Source: Thermotomaculum hydrothermale
GTDB lineage: Bacteria > Acidobacteriota > Holophagae > Thermotomaculales > Thermotomaculaceae
Assembly (NCBI RefSeq): GCF_016592575.1
Contig: NZ_AP017470.1
Location: 496,001 to 560,000 of the forward strand
DNA: 64,000 nucleotides
Reading direction: 5' to 3'
In this document: piece by piece, positions 1 through 8,547 of the stretch
Position numbering within the stretch: position 1 is the first letter of the stretch
Layout: each line of letters begins with the position of its first letter
The notes under the pieces: generated by a model
What the model was told of the DNA's origin: nothing
The model's input: only the letters and a program-made list of their open reading frames with translations
Databases searched by the model: none
Made by a program: the position numbers and the translations under genes

Positions 1-2
1 AA

Positions 3-389
3 AAAAAGAAAAATGGAGTTCGGGAAAACACCGGGCTAAAGCAGCCAAGAAAAACTGCAAAAACTTCTTCTACCTCAAAAAGTGCAAAGAAAAAAACAGT
101 AGCTAAAAAATCAACTCAGAAAAACAAAAAGCCAACCATAAAAAGCGGGGTAGAACAGAGGTATATGCTTCAAATAGGTGCTTATAAAAAGTTGAAGGAT
201 GCTAACAGATTGAAGCAAAGGTTTGAAAAAAAAGGCTACTCTGTTTTTATAGTTAAAGAAAGAGGGAGAAAAAGCGTTTTTTACAAGGTGAGAATTGGTA
301 CATTTTACTCTAAAAAAATTGCATACAAGGTTAAAAAAAAGATTGAAAGAGAGGATAGAATAAAGGCATGGGTCGTTCCGATAAAATGA
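3..389 (+). CDS. SPOR-domain protein, C-terminal part (5' end outside window)
   Basis: The reading frame is open from the first bases of the window, so only the C-terminal 128 residues are seen. They consist of a Lys/Ser/Thr-rich linker of about 50 residues followed by a compact domain starting near YMLQIGAYKKLKDANRL and ending in WVVPIK. The pattern LQIGAYKKLKDAN...VRIGTFYSKKIA is the usual SPOR domain, which binds denuded glycan strands of septal peptidoglycan, so the protein probably acts in the periplasm near the division site. Known SPOR proteins usually carry an N-terminal membrane anchor; that part is not visible. The TGA stop overlaps the probable lipA start (ATGA), so this gene heads the lipA-psd transcription unit. 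The domain call is fairly sure; the specific role is inferred. Confidence 0.75.
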   Translation, partial: KKKNGVRENTGLKQPRKTAKTSSTSKSAKKKTVAKKSTQKNKKPTIKSGVEQRYMLQIGAYKKLKDANRLKQRFEKKGYSVFIVKERGRKSVFYKVRIGTFYSKKIAYKVKKKIEREDRIKAWVVPIK

Positions 390-1237
390 AGCTTCCCTCA
401 TGGATATCAAAGGAAAAAGTTGTCTTAAGGGATTTGCATAAGATTAAATCAGCGTTGAGGGAGAAGTCTCTTCACACTGTTTGTGAAGAAGCAATGTGTC
501 CAAACAGGGGAGAGTGCTTTAAAAAGGGTACGGCAACCTTTTTACTGCTGGGAAATATTTGCACAAGAAACTGCAGGTTTTGTTCTGTTCCCAAAGGCAA
601 ACCTTTACCTGTTGACGAAAAAGAGCCTGAAAATATAGCAAAATTTGTTTTTGAAAACAAAATTAAATACGCTGTATTAACAATGGTTAATAGAGATGAT
701 TTGCCTGACGGGGGGGCATATCACATAAAAAAAACAGTGGAAGAGATTAAAAAACTAAATCCTTCTGTTAAAGTTGAGGTTCTTGTTGGAGATTTCAAGG
801 GAAATTTAAGGGATATTGACACTGTTTTAGAGGCTAATATTGATGTTTTTAACCACAATATTGAAATGGTTAAAAGGCTTTTCCCGAAAATCAGGCCTAA
901 GGCAGATTACAAAACTTCCCTGAAAATATTAAACTATGTTTTTAAAAATTACTCAATTCCAGTAAAGTCCGGCTTTATGGTTGGATTGGGGGAAAGCAAA
1001 GAAGAGATTATTGATTTGATGAAAGATTTAAAAGCAAACGGGGTTTCTATTTTAACGATAGGCCAGTATTTAAGGCCTTCAATGAAAAATGCTGAGGTAA
1101 AAAAATACTATACCCCTGAGGAGTTTAAAGAGTTTGAAGAAATTGGTTTAAATTTAGGTTTTGACTTTGTCTTCTCTTCCCCGTTTGTGAGAAGTTCCTA
1201 TATGGCAGAAAAGGTGTTTGAGGGATTGAAAAAATGA
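386..1237 (+). CDS. lipA: lipoyl synthase LipA
   Basis: Radical-SAM enzyme that inserts two sulfurs into protein-bound octanoyl groups to make lipoyl cofactor. Both cysteine sets are visible: the auxiliary cluster set in CEEAMCPNRGEC (C-x4-C-x5-C) and the radical-SAM set CTRNCRFC (C-x3-C-x2-C). The C-terminal RSSYMAEKVF supplies the conserved RSSY serine motif that ligates the auxiliary cluster. The 283-residue product is of normal family length. I place the start at the ATG overlapping the upstream TGA (ATGA); an in-frame ATG 18 bases earlier is possible but lies inside the SPOR gene. The stop overlaps psd. No lipB is visible in the window. Confidence 0.95.
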   Translation: MKLPSWISKEKVVLRDLHKIKSALREKSLHTVCEEAMCPNRGECFKKGTATFLLLGNICTRNCRFCSVPKGKPLPVDEKEPENIAKFVFENKIKYAVLTMVNRDDLPDGGAYHIKKTVEEIKKLNPSVKVEVLVGDFKGNLRDIDTVLEANIDVFNHNIEMVKRLFPKIRPKADYKTSLKILNYVFKNYSIPVKSGFMVGLGESKEEIIDLMKDLKANGVSILTIGQYLRPSMKNAEVKKYYTPEEFKEFEEIGLNLGFDFVFSSPFVRSSYMAEKVFEGLKK

Positions 1238-2073
1238 AAATTGTAAAAAAAGTCTTTTTAAAGGCTTTGTCCCATCCCTTTTACTCAAGGCTTTTCGGCA
1301 GATTTACAAGGGTAAAAAAACCGAAATTTTTTGCAAAAAGGGTAATTAAATACTATATTTCTATCTTTGACATTGATTTGCAGGATGTGAAAAAGCCTCT
1401 AAATGAATTTGAATGCCTTTCCGATTTTTTCATAAGGGAGTTGAAAGAGGGAACAAGGGAGATTGATTTTAATCCTGATATTATTGTATCCCCAACAGAC
1501 AGCCTTCTCCTTGAGGTTTCAAAGATTTCTGAAAATGGAAAGGTTTTTCAAATAAAGGGAAGCGAATACTCAATGGAAAGCCTTGTAAAGGGTTTTGTTG
1601 ATATTGAAAAGTATAAAAACGGGGATTACTTCCAGCTTTACCTTTCACCAAGGGATTACCACCGAATACACTTCCCGTTTGATTGCAAGGTTAAAAAGGT
1701 TTTCTATATTCCGGGAAAACTTTTGCCTGTAAACCTCTTTTCCCTTGAGAATTTTAAAGAGGTGTTCAACCAAAATGAAAGGGTTTTACTAATCCTTGAA
1801 AAAGAGGGAGTTGAGGTTTTGTGCGTTCTGGTTGGCGCATACAATGTTGGAAGAATTGTTTTAAGTTTTACCGATTTTATTACAAATGATAGATTTCCCA
1901 GAAAGCCTGCCCCAATTAACATTGAAGGTTTAACTGCAAAAAAAGGGGAAGAGTTGGGAATGTTTATGATGGGCTCAACAGTGCTTTTGTTTTTCCCTGA
2001 AAAAACGGTTTATCCCCTTAAAAAAAGCGGTGATTATGTAAAAGTGGGTATGCCAATAGCAAAATGGCTTTAG
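1234..2073 (+). CDS. psd: phosphatidylserine decarboxylase proenzyme
   Basis: Membrane-associated pyruvoyl enzyme making phosphatidylethanolamine from phosphatidylserine. Visible family marks: IVSPTDS (early Asp of the processing triad), DYHRIHFPFDCKV (His region), and the C-terminal self-cleavage site in MFMMGSTVLLFFPE, where GST corresponds to the usual LGST and the Ser becomes the pyruvoyl group. The residue before GST is Met rather than the common Leu or Gly. Length 279 aa is typical of the proteobacterial-type enzyme. It starts within the lipA stop (ATGA) and its end overlaps the next gene by 10 bases, so translational coupling is likely. Confidence 0.93.
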   Translation: MKIVKKVFLKALSHPFYSRLFGRFTRVKKPKFFAKRVIKYYISIFDIDLQDVKKPLNEFECLSDFFIRELKEGTREIDFNPDIIVSPTDSLLLEVSKISENGKVFQIKGSEYSMESLVKGFVDIEKYKNGDYFQLYLSPRDYHRIHFPFDCKVKKVFYIPGKLLPVNLFSLENFKEVFNQNERVLLILEKEGVEVLCVLVGAYNVGRIVLSFTDFITNDRFPRKPAPINIEGLTAKKGEELGMFMMGSTVLLFFPEKTVYPLKKSGDYVKVGMPIAKWL

Positions 2074-3128
2074 ATTTTTCAAACATCCACAGTTTAAACC
2101 AATTTAAAAAAAATAATGAGAAAAAAGAAAGCAGGGATTTCCCCTTTGAAAGGGAAAATGTGTTTGATATTGATTTGCCTTCAGAAACTTCAATCTATCC
2201 ATTTTTTAGAGAGGATTTTGCTCTTCAAGATGCCATGTTTTTTGATACAGAAACAACAGGCCTTTCCCACGGTGCAGGCAATATGGTTTTTCTTGCAGGG
2301 ATAGGGTATGTTGACAGGGGAAAACTTGTAATCAAGCAGTTTTTTGTGTCAAATCCTTCCATAGAGTTTAAGTTAATAGAAACCTTGCTTGAACTTTTTG
2401 CCAATAGAAACATTGTTATTTCCTACAACGGCAAGTGCTTTGACATACCTGTAATAAAAACAAGGTGTGTGATGAATGGAATAAACGAGCCTGATGTTGA
2501 ACAGATTGATTTGTACCACATTTCAAGGTTTGTATGGAAAGATAAACTAAGAAGCTTCAGGCTTGTTGACATTGAAAGAGAAATTTTAAAATTTGAAAGG
2601 AAAGATGATTTACCAGGCTCAATGGCTCCCTTTGCTTACAGAGAGTTTTTGTTGAGGGGTAAAACAGAACTCCTTGAAAGGGTTTTTAAGCACAATTTAA
2701 GAGATGTATATTCTTTATTTGAGATTTTTAAAATAATTTGCAATAAAAACAATATAGATGTGCTGTTTGCAAAGGCAAGGAAGTTTTTTGCTTTAAAGGA
2801 ATTTGATGAGAGTTTAGATATATTGAGGCATATTCTCTCTCTTGAAATTGATGACATAAACAAAAAGAAGGTTTACTCGCTTGCCGCAAAGTGTTTAAAG
2901 AAGAAGGGTGAGTTTGAAAAGGCTAAAAAACTGTGGCTAAAAATCAGGGATGTTGAGTCTCACATTGAGTTGGCAAAGTTTTACGAACACAAGCAGAGAG
3001 ACTATAATAAGGCATTAAAACACACAGAAATGGCGTTAAGCAAAACTAAAGAAAAAACCCCCCTTTTTAAAGAACTTTTAATCAGAAAGAAAAGGCTTAT
3101 TTCAAAATCAGGCTATTTTGATTTATGA
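2064..3128 (+). CDS. YprB-type RNase H-like 3'-5' exonuclease domain protein with TPR-like tail
   Basis: The N-terminal two thirds resembles the YprB/RNase_H_2 family of DEDD exonuclease folds: FFDTETTGLSHGAGNMVFL carries the first metal-binding Asp/Glu (DTETTG), VISYNGKCFDIPVIKTR carries the second Asp, and a later HNLRDVYSLFEIF segment carries the final acidic residue. Residues from about 235 to the end are helical with alternating Lys/Glu and an A-x-K-x-L-x pattern typical of tetratricopeptide-like repeats (FDESLDILRHIL, FEKAKKLWLKI, YNKALKHTEMAL). The likely role is nucleic-acid cleavage or repair, but substrates of the family are poorly known. It overlaps psd by 10 bases and is the last gene of this run; the next gene converges on it. 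Confidence 0.75.
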   Translation: MALDFSNIHSLNQFKKNNEKKESRDFPFERENVFDIDLPSETSIYPFFREDFALQDAMFFDTETTGLSHGAGNMVFLAGIGYVDRGKLVIKQFFVSNPSIEFKLIETLLELFANRNIVISYNGKCFDIPVIKTRCVMNGINEPDVEQIDLYHISRFVWKDKLRSFRLVDIEREILKFERKDDLPGSMAPFAYREFLLRGKTELLERVFKHNLRDVYSLFEIFKIICNKNNIDVLFAKARKFFALKEFDESLDILRHILSLEIDDINKKKVYSLAAKCLKKKGEFEKAKKLWLKIRDVESHIELAKFYEHKQRDYNKALKHTEMALSKTKEKTPLFKELLIRKKRLISKSGYFDL

Positions 3129-3309
3129 TTTTACTCAACAGGTGTTGCCGGGGTAAAAACAAGTTTTTCCTGATTCTCCCCTGAAATATTAAGCCCGCAT
3201 AAACTTTCAGAATTTGCTGTTGCAATTATTAAATCAAAATATAATTGTTACATCTACGCAACACAAACTAAGATTTTTTAAGAAAAATTGCAGGTTTACG
3301 AGTTTATTG

Positions 3310-6300
3310 TTATTTACAAAATTTCCATTTGAATTTTATGTATGCTTTAAAGCCTGTTCCCCCTGTTTCAAGAACATAGAGTTTTACATAGTTTCCCTCA
3401 AGTGTTCTAACGCAGTATGTGTGCCCTTTAATTGCAGGGGTATTTTCATAGTAATCACTGTAACCAGTTTTCGGGCATTGTTTTACACTTTCAATGGGAA
3501 CTCTTCCCATATCAATAATGAATCCAACATTAAAGTATGGTTTGTCATAGCCTTCTTCTTTTGCGTTTGGGTTTACATAGCCTGCCGCAATATCCTTTTC
3601 CCTGTTTGAATAGGTGTTTGTTTCAAAGTCAAGGGAGTATCCCCCTCCTTTAATCTGCCCGTGGCTAATTAAAGCAATTTTGTAACCTGTGTCTTTTATT
3701 TGTTTTTTTGCAAAAGAATTTAAGAATGAGTCTCCCTCAATTTTGTCAATTAAAGTGTAAGTTGATGTTTGAGTAACTGTGAGGTGTTTTGTAATATAAA
3801 CATAAGCAGTGCCGCTTTTGTTGATGTCTCCATTAGTTCTCCATTTTACTTTTACCTTTGCTGTCCACATACGAAAATCTGGGTCTTTTTCATAGGTTTT
3901 CATATTTTCAAGGGTTGTTTGTTCAAATATCAGGTTGTGCTTAAATTTTTTCCTATTTTCGTTTGCATTTTTGATTAATTCATTTCTATATGTAAAACCT
4001 GAGAAAAATTTATTTATATCCTTATTGTTATTGTAATAGTCCAAAAAGGTATTCAGGTATTTATCAATTTCGTTTGAGTTGGAATTTACAAAGTTTATTG
4101 TCACAAACAAAGGCTCTTCCACTTCTTTTCTGTTGCTTTCAATGTGAAAGATTACAGTATATGAATTTTCTATTGAAGGTTTTTCTAAGTAACAGACAAA
4201 TTCATTGTCTGGTAATAGTTTGCACTTTGCAATTCCCTTTGGATATCTTAAGGTTATCTCTTTGGGATAACAACTTTTGTTTTTGCCAAAAACCTTGTAC
4301 TTCCCTCTTACCTCAATTCTATTTCCCTTCAAGTCTGAGGGGATAAGGTAAATGTACTTAGAGACTTTTTTGCCATTAACAAAAACCTCTTCAATCTCTG
4401 GGAATTTACAATAAACACTGTAATTTGCATTTAAATAATCGTTGAGTTTACTCCTGTATGTTTCAATATCAAAAGATGGTTTAAATGGTAAAATTTCAGC
4501 CTCGTTCAAAGCATCTGAATACATTTTTAGATTATCCTGGTTTATTCCCATATTTAATACATTGATTATTCTATTTTCAATTTTAGATAGTTTTTTAAAC
4601 TGGGTTTCACAATTGTTTATAATTTCATTTAAATAGTTGCACTTCTTGTCACTTACATTAATTTCAATAATTTCTCTTGCGCCGCTGTCAAACTTTTCAT
4701 ACCTCTTCAAAATATCTTCATCCCAGGCTTCAATTTTACTGGCAATTCCTCTAACAAGTGAAATGTATCTTTTTAATGAATGGTAATCGTCTTCTAAAGC
4801 CTTTACATAAGAATGGCAATTTGAGGCTTCACTCTTTAATCTATCCAATTGTTGTCTGTAAACAGAAAGGGGTAAGTAAGTGTTTGTATTTCTCTTTTTC
4901 TTAACTTCCGATATTACTTCTTCAGGGGTGTGAAAATTACTATTCAGGGATTTTATGTTTTCATTGTAAGAGATAACTAAATTAGTTAAAATTCCCTCTA
5001 ATTCCCCTGCTTTGTTCTCAAGGTTGAAGAGTTTATCTCCCTTTTCCTTGCTTATCTTTTGAATTAGGGAATTTAAATCAACAGCAAGCAAACCAGAGAT
5101 TTCCTTGTTCAACAGTTTTTGATTTTCTAAATACAGTTTATAATCCTGAAGTTGCTGGTAAATATTACTTAATAAAAAGAGTTCTGATTCCATTTCTGAA
5201 ATCTCATCCATTCCCTTTAAATAGTGTTCTTCAACATTGAGGTCGCAGGGGTCTTTATACTCTAGTTCTGTATAGTATGGTTTAAAAAAATCTGGAGGGA
5301 AAACCTTCCATTTTGCAGGGTATCCCTCAAGGAGATAGCCAATTTCAGAGTATTTATCCTCAAGTTTTTTAGTTAACTTGTGCATTTTTATATAGTATTC
5401 ACCGGCATAATCATTCAAAATATTTACTTCTCTTTCTAAAAGTTTAATCTTGTCTTCAATACATTTTAATTCGCTTGTGGAAGTTTTTATCTTTTCATTT
5501 AATGTGTTAAGTGTTAAATAGGTTGGAAGGCTAAACCTGTAACCTGTAACATTTAAATTATTAAAAAATTGAGTCTTTTCTTCTTCGTAAATTTTATTTA
5601 TTTTATTCCCGTTTAATTTGTTTAGTTTGATTTTGGCCTGGTATATTTTCTGAATAAGGTCATCATTTATACATATTTCTCTTTTTATGTTGTCTATTGT
5701 TTTTAAAGCCTCTTTTCTCTTAGAGATAAACCTTGAGTCATACTGTTTAAAGGTTTTATTGAACTCTTGCCATTTTTTCCACTGATTTTTGTCTTCTGAT
5801 TCTGAAAGGGTATATTTTGAGGCCTCATTATATACTTTTTCCCTTAAATTAAGGAATCTCTCAAAGGTAATTTCCCCTGATGTGAAACTGTCAATTAAAT
5901 TTGAATAATAGTTTAACAGTGGAGAAAAATCAAAATTGTTAATGTCTTTATGAAAGGTGTTATAGAGTTGTTTAGAAATCTCTGTCAGTCTATCTTCAAG
6001 TGAAATAGGGGTATCTGAAACTATTTCGGTAAACTCTGTTTTATCAAAGTTATAAATATTTTCTTTTATTTGTTTAACATCTTCATTTGTTATATTTTCA
6101 TTAGTATTGTTATTTTGATTATTCCCACTCTCCTTTAATTTTTCCAGAACCTTTTTTTTAAATCCTTCGTTTAAAATGAAGAGTCTAACATTTTGTGGAT
6201 TTACTTCAAAGTTTGCTTTCTTTAATTTAATGCAAGCATCCTTTATATCCCCACTTTTGAGATTTCCAAGAAAGTTTACAATTGAAACATACTGTTTAAG

Positions 6301-7113
6301 TGAAATCCTGTCATCCTTTTTCAGAGAAAGGTTTATGTCAGCCACTCTTCCAACAAGAATTCTGAATGTTTGGTCATTATCAAATCTCTTTAAATTTTCA
6401 GCATTAATGGGAAGGCCTGCAAGTTCAAGAAACCTTGCAACTCTTTTGTAATGGATTTTTAGATTTGTTAAATGCCTTTGATATTCATTTAAAGCCATTT
6501 TTGCAGCCATTTCTGCCTGTTTTTTTAGAAAATAATACTTTTTGAATTTTGTGTGAATTTCAAATGTTTTATTCCATGCTTCCTTTGTAAATGCGTCTAA
6601 TGCACTTTTTCTTTCAGTTGGAAGTTTTATTGCTAATATAGTATTTTCATGAAAATTAATCCAGTCTAACATCTGATTTTTTACCTCATTCCAGGGGGGA
6701 ACCTTGCCGGATTTTTCCCACATTTCAACCTGTGGTTTTAAAAATTCATTGGTAAATTTTTGCATATTGAATCTGTCACTCCACTGTTGAACAGAGGTAA
6801 ATGAAAATTTAGCAAAATTCCATGCCACTCCAATCAGACCACCTGCTTCAGAGCCAACAAGAATGTTTACAAACTGCTGTGCAAGTTCTTCAGATGCAAC
6901 CATTTTTGCCTGTTTAAATTCCCCATTGGCAATGTGGTCTAAAACCTGAAACACACTTTCAACTGGTACATCTTTGCCTAATTTCTTTTCTAATTCAGAG
7001 TGAAGTTGATTTTTTACTTCATCTTCGGCAATTTTGTTTACCAGTTTACTGTCGTAAGAGAAGGAATTAAATTGAAAAATTAACAAAAGGAGTATTAAAA
7101 CAATCCTTTTCAT
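3310..7113 (-). CDS. large secreted coiled-coil protein of unknown function
   Basis: The 1267-residue product begins with a clear signal peptide (MKRIVLILLLLIFQFNSFSYD). The next 900 or so residues are strongly helical and Lys/Glu/Asn/Leu-rich, with several coiled-coil-like stretches and an Asn-rich linker near residue 335 (ESGNNQNNNTNENITNED). The last 300 residues look beta-rich with spaced aromatic and Cys residues, ending KAYIKFKWKFCK. I recognise no catalytic motif or known family. It follows the 291-aa exported protein by 44 bases on the same strand, so the two probably form an operon transcribed from the 8.0-8.5 kb region. A large periplasmic or surface structural protein is a guess from composition only. 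Confidence 0.8.
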   Translation of the reverse strand: MKRIVLILLLLIFQFNSFSYDSKLVNKIAEDEVKNQLHSELEKKLGKDVPVESVFQVLDHIANGEFKQAKMVASEELAQQFVNILVGSEAGGLIGVAWNFAKFSFTSVQQWSDRFNMQKFTNEFLKPQVEMWEKSGKVPPWNEVKNQMLDWINFHENTILAIKLPTERKSALDAFTKEAWNKTFEIHTKFKKYYFLKKQAEMAAKMALNEYQRHLTNLKIHYKRVARFLELAGLPINAENLKRFDNDQTFRILVGRVADINLSLKKDDRISLKQYVSIVNFLGNLKSGDIKDACIKLKKANFEVNPQNVRLFILNEGFKKKVLEKLKESGNNQNNNTNENITNEDVKQIKENIYNFDKTEFTEIVSDTPISLEDRLTEISKQLYNTFHKDINNFDFSPLLNYYSNLIDSFTSGEITFERFLNLREKVYNEASKYTLSESEDKNQWKKWQEFNKTFKQYDSRFISKRKEALKTIDNIKREICINDDLIQKIYQAKIKLNKLNGNKINKIYEEEKTQFFNNLNVTGYRFSLPTYLTLNTLNEKIKTSTSELKCIEDKIKLLEREVNILNDYAGEYYIKMHKLTKKLEDKYSEIGYLLEGYPAKWKVFPPDFFKPYYTELEYKDPCDLNVEEHYLKGMDEISEMESELFLLSNIYQQLQDYKLYLENQKLLNKEISGLLAVDLNSLIQKISKEKGDKLFNLENKAGELEGILTNLVISYNENIKSLNSNFHTPEEVISEVKKKRNTNTYLPLSVYRQQLDRLKSEASNCHSYVKALEDDYHSLKRYISLVRGIASKIEAWDEDILKRYEKFDSGAREIIEINVSDKKCNYLNEIINNCETQFKKLSKIENRIINVLNMGINQDNLKMYSDALNEAEILPFKPSFDIETYRSKLNDYLNANYSVYCKFPEIEEVFVNGKKVSKYIYLIPSDLKGNRIEVRGKYKVFGKNKSCYPKEITLRYPKGIAKCKLLPDNEFVCYLEKPSIENSYTVIFHIESNRKEVEEPLFVTINFVNSNSNEIDKYLNTFLDYYNNNKDINKFFSGFTYRNELIKNANENRKKFKHNLIFEQTTLENMKTYEKDPDFRMWTAKVKVKWRTNGDINKSGTAYVYITKHLTVTQTSTYTLIDKIEGDSFLNSFAKKQIKDTGYKIALISHGQIKGGGYSLDFETNTYSNREKDIAAGYVNPNAKEEGYDKPYFNVGFIIDMGRVPIESVKQCPKTGYSDYYENTPAIKGHTYCVRTLEGNYVKLYVLETGGTGFKAYIKFKWKFCK

Positions 7114-7157
7114 AATCAGCCACCTTTTGATTATTTTTTTTATTCTTAAAATATTTT

Positions 7158-8033
7158 TTACTCAAATTTTAGAAATACTCCAAAAACCTGATATTCCCCA
7201 TTATTGTTAATAAACTCAAAATTAAATCCAAGGTGCACTGGGGTGGTTGGATAGTATCCTTTAAAACTTATAATTCCATGCTCTTCCTTTTCTTTGCTTG
7301 TTATAACAGGTTTCATATTCTTAATATCCTGCCAGTTAATTTTAGCCTGTTTAAAAACCTTGAAAGCCTCCTGCATTCTAACAATGGAAACGGTTTGTTT
7401 GAACTGTGGAGAGGTTGAATTATAAAAATCTGTGTAATCATCACTTAAAATAGCCTTTACCAACTTTACCATATTGGTATGAACCAGATACTCTTCATTT
7501 AAAGATGAATTATTTACCTGTGTTGTGTTTATTTCAGTATTAGAAAAATTATTTTGATTGGTATTGTTCTGGTTAGAATTATTTGGGTTGGTGGTATTAA
7601 TTGGATTGCTTTCCTGAGTTTCACTTAATCCAGTTTGAGGTAAGTGAATGTGGTCTATTTTCCAGTCACCATTTTCTTTAATCAGGTCAACTTTTATCTT
7701 CAAAAAAGAACCATCGTAAAAATTTACCTTTCCCTCCAATTTTCCTGTGCCGTCTGCATTTGCCTCTTTGGTATAAAAGGTGCAATCTGTATAGTATTTA
7801 AATCTGTCGTAAGGAAAGGCTTTTTTTACCTCATCAATGGTTGTTATTCTTTTAAAATTTTCAGATAAATACTTTTCCGCTTCCTGATAATTGTTGTTTT
7901 TTATTGAGGTGAAAAAATTGTCTGCAGTGCTTGTTAAAGGAGAACTAAAATAAGATACTGCCACAAAAATTCCAACAACAAATACCACAAAGAATACAAA
8001 CAATGCTCCTATAATTGCAAAAAAGGTTTTCAT
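7158..8033 (-). CDS. exported protein with two NTF2/DUF4878-like modules
   Basis: An N-terminal hydrophobic segment (about residues 5-28, ending VAVSYFSSP) is a signal anchor or signal peptide. The next module, with TADNFFTSIKNNNYQEAEKYLSE followed by a KIDHIHLP-type ending, looks like the small cone-shaped NTF2-like fold often annotated DUF4878. An Asn/Thr/Gln-rich linker (residues about 140-175) leads to a second module with a similar layout (MVKLVKAILSDDYTDFYN ... GEYQVFGVFLKFE). This suggests an internal duplication. It is the first gene of a two-gene minus-strand unit with the 1267-aa secreted protein. Function unknown; binding of a ligand or of the neighbouring protein in the periplasm would fit. 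Confidence 0.7.
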   Translation of the reverse strand: MKTFFAIIGALFVFFVVFVVGIFVAVSYFSSPLTSTADNFFTSIKNNNYQEAEKYLSENFKRITTIDEVKKAFPYDRFKYYTDCTFYTKEANADGTGKLEGKVNFYDGSFLKIKVDLIKENGDWKIDHIHLPQTGLSETQESNPINTTNPNNSNQNNTNQNNFSNTEINTTQVNNSSLNEEYLVHTNMVKLVKAILSDDYTDFYNSTSPQFKQTVSIVRMQEAFKVFKQAKINWQDIKNMKPVITSKEKEEHGIISFKGYYPTTPVHLGFNFEFINNNGEYQVFGVFLKFE

Positions 8034-8178
8034 TTTTACCCCCTGATTTTCTATAGTTTTTTAAATATTTTTAATTTGAGAATACAATAGTTTGAAATCA
8101 ATGAATTGTTTAAAAATCTGGTATAATTTCCCATAACTTTCACACTCTAATGTGCTTGTTTTTTTATTCTAACTCAAA

Positions 8179-8216
8179 AAAATGGTATTTACAAAATTAA
8201 TTATGAATACCATTTT
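8179..8216. repeat. perfect 11-bp inverted repeat in the divergent promoter region
   Basis: AAAATGGTATT at 8179-8189 is the exact reverse complement of AATACCATTTT at 8206-8216, separated by 16 bases. There is no T-run immediately after it on either strand that would make a good terminator. It could be an operator for a dimeric regulator of the two divergent units or an RNA hairpin. Chance is not negligible in such AT-rich DNA, but the GG/CC core makes it better than most. Confidence 0.45.
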
Positions 8217-8446
8217 AACTTGTTGACCTAAAAAATTATGTTTTTTTATAAAAAAAGATATTTTTTATGGTTTTTTATCTGTCACCAACTTGTTGTTAAA
8301 AAAAATTTCAGGTGAAACTATATTAAGTTAATTTATATTTATCCTTTTTCACTGTTTGTTAATTAATTGATTTCTCTTTACTTATTATCTTTTTAAATGT
8401 TTTTTTGAAATTTTTATTTAAATGTTTAATAATGTTTCTAACAATA

Positions 8447-8518
8447 GTGCAATTTATTTGAAATTTAATTTTGTTTGTTAAGAGATTAACGGTAATTTTT
8501 TGTTTCAAATAGTTGCAC
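8447..8518 (+). repeat. imperfect inverted repeat flanking a small hairpin, just upstream of the beta-helix gene
   Basis: GTGCAATTTATTTGAAA (8447-8463) pairs with TTTCAAATAGTTGCAC (8503-8518) with one small internal mismatch; the loop contains GTTAAGAGATTAAC, itself a small hairpin. The outer arm ends about 20 bases before the ribosome binding site of the gene at 8548. It may be a structured 5' leader or an operator. It matches no riboswitch class that I recognise. Confidence 0.35.
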
Positions 8519-8547
8519 AATGAAATTTACATTATTGGAGGCTTTTT

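Larger units (their letters stand above)
8034..8547. other. 514-bp AT-rich divergent intergenic region
   Basis: No gene is visible in this stretch between two divergent genes. It is very AT-rich with many T and A tracts, and carries two inverted repeats (listed separately). A TATAAT hexamer lies at 8122-8127 on the plus strand but has no convincing -35 partner and is over 400 bases from the downstream gene. The best short plus-strand ORF from an ATG (8182) is only 14 codons long, which I do not call a gene. A good ribosome binding site (GGAGG) precedes the gene at 8548. Confidence 0.6.

Noticed and set aside
8122-8547. A small RNA or riboswitch in the divergent region
   Set aside because: There is a TATAAT and local pairing, but no terminator-like end and no match to a known riboswitch core; kept only as an observation.
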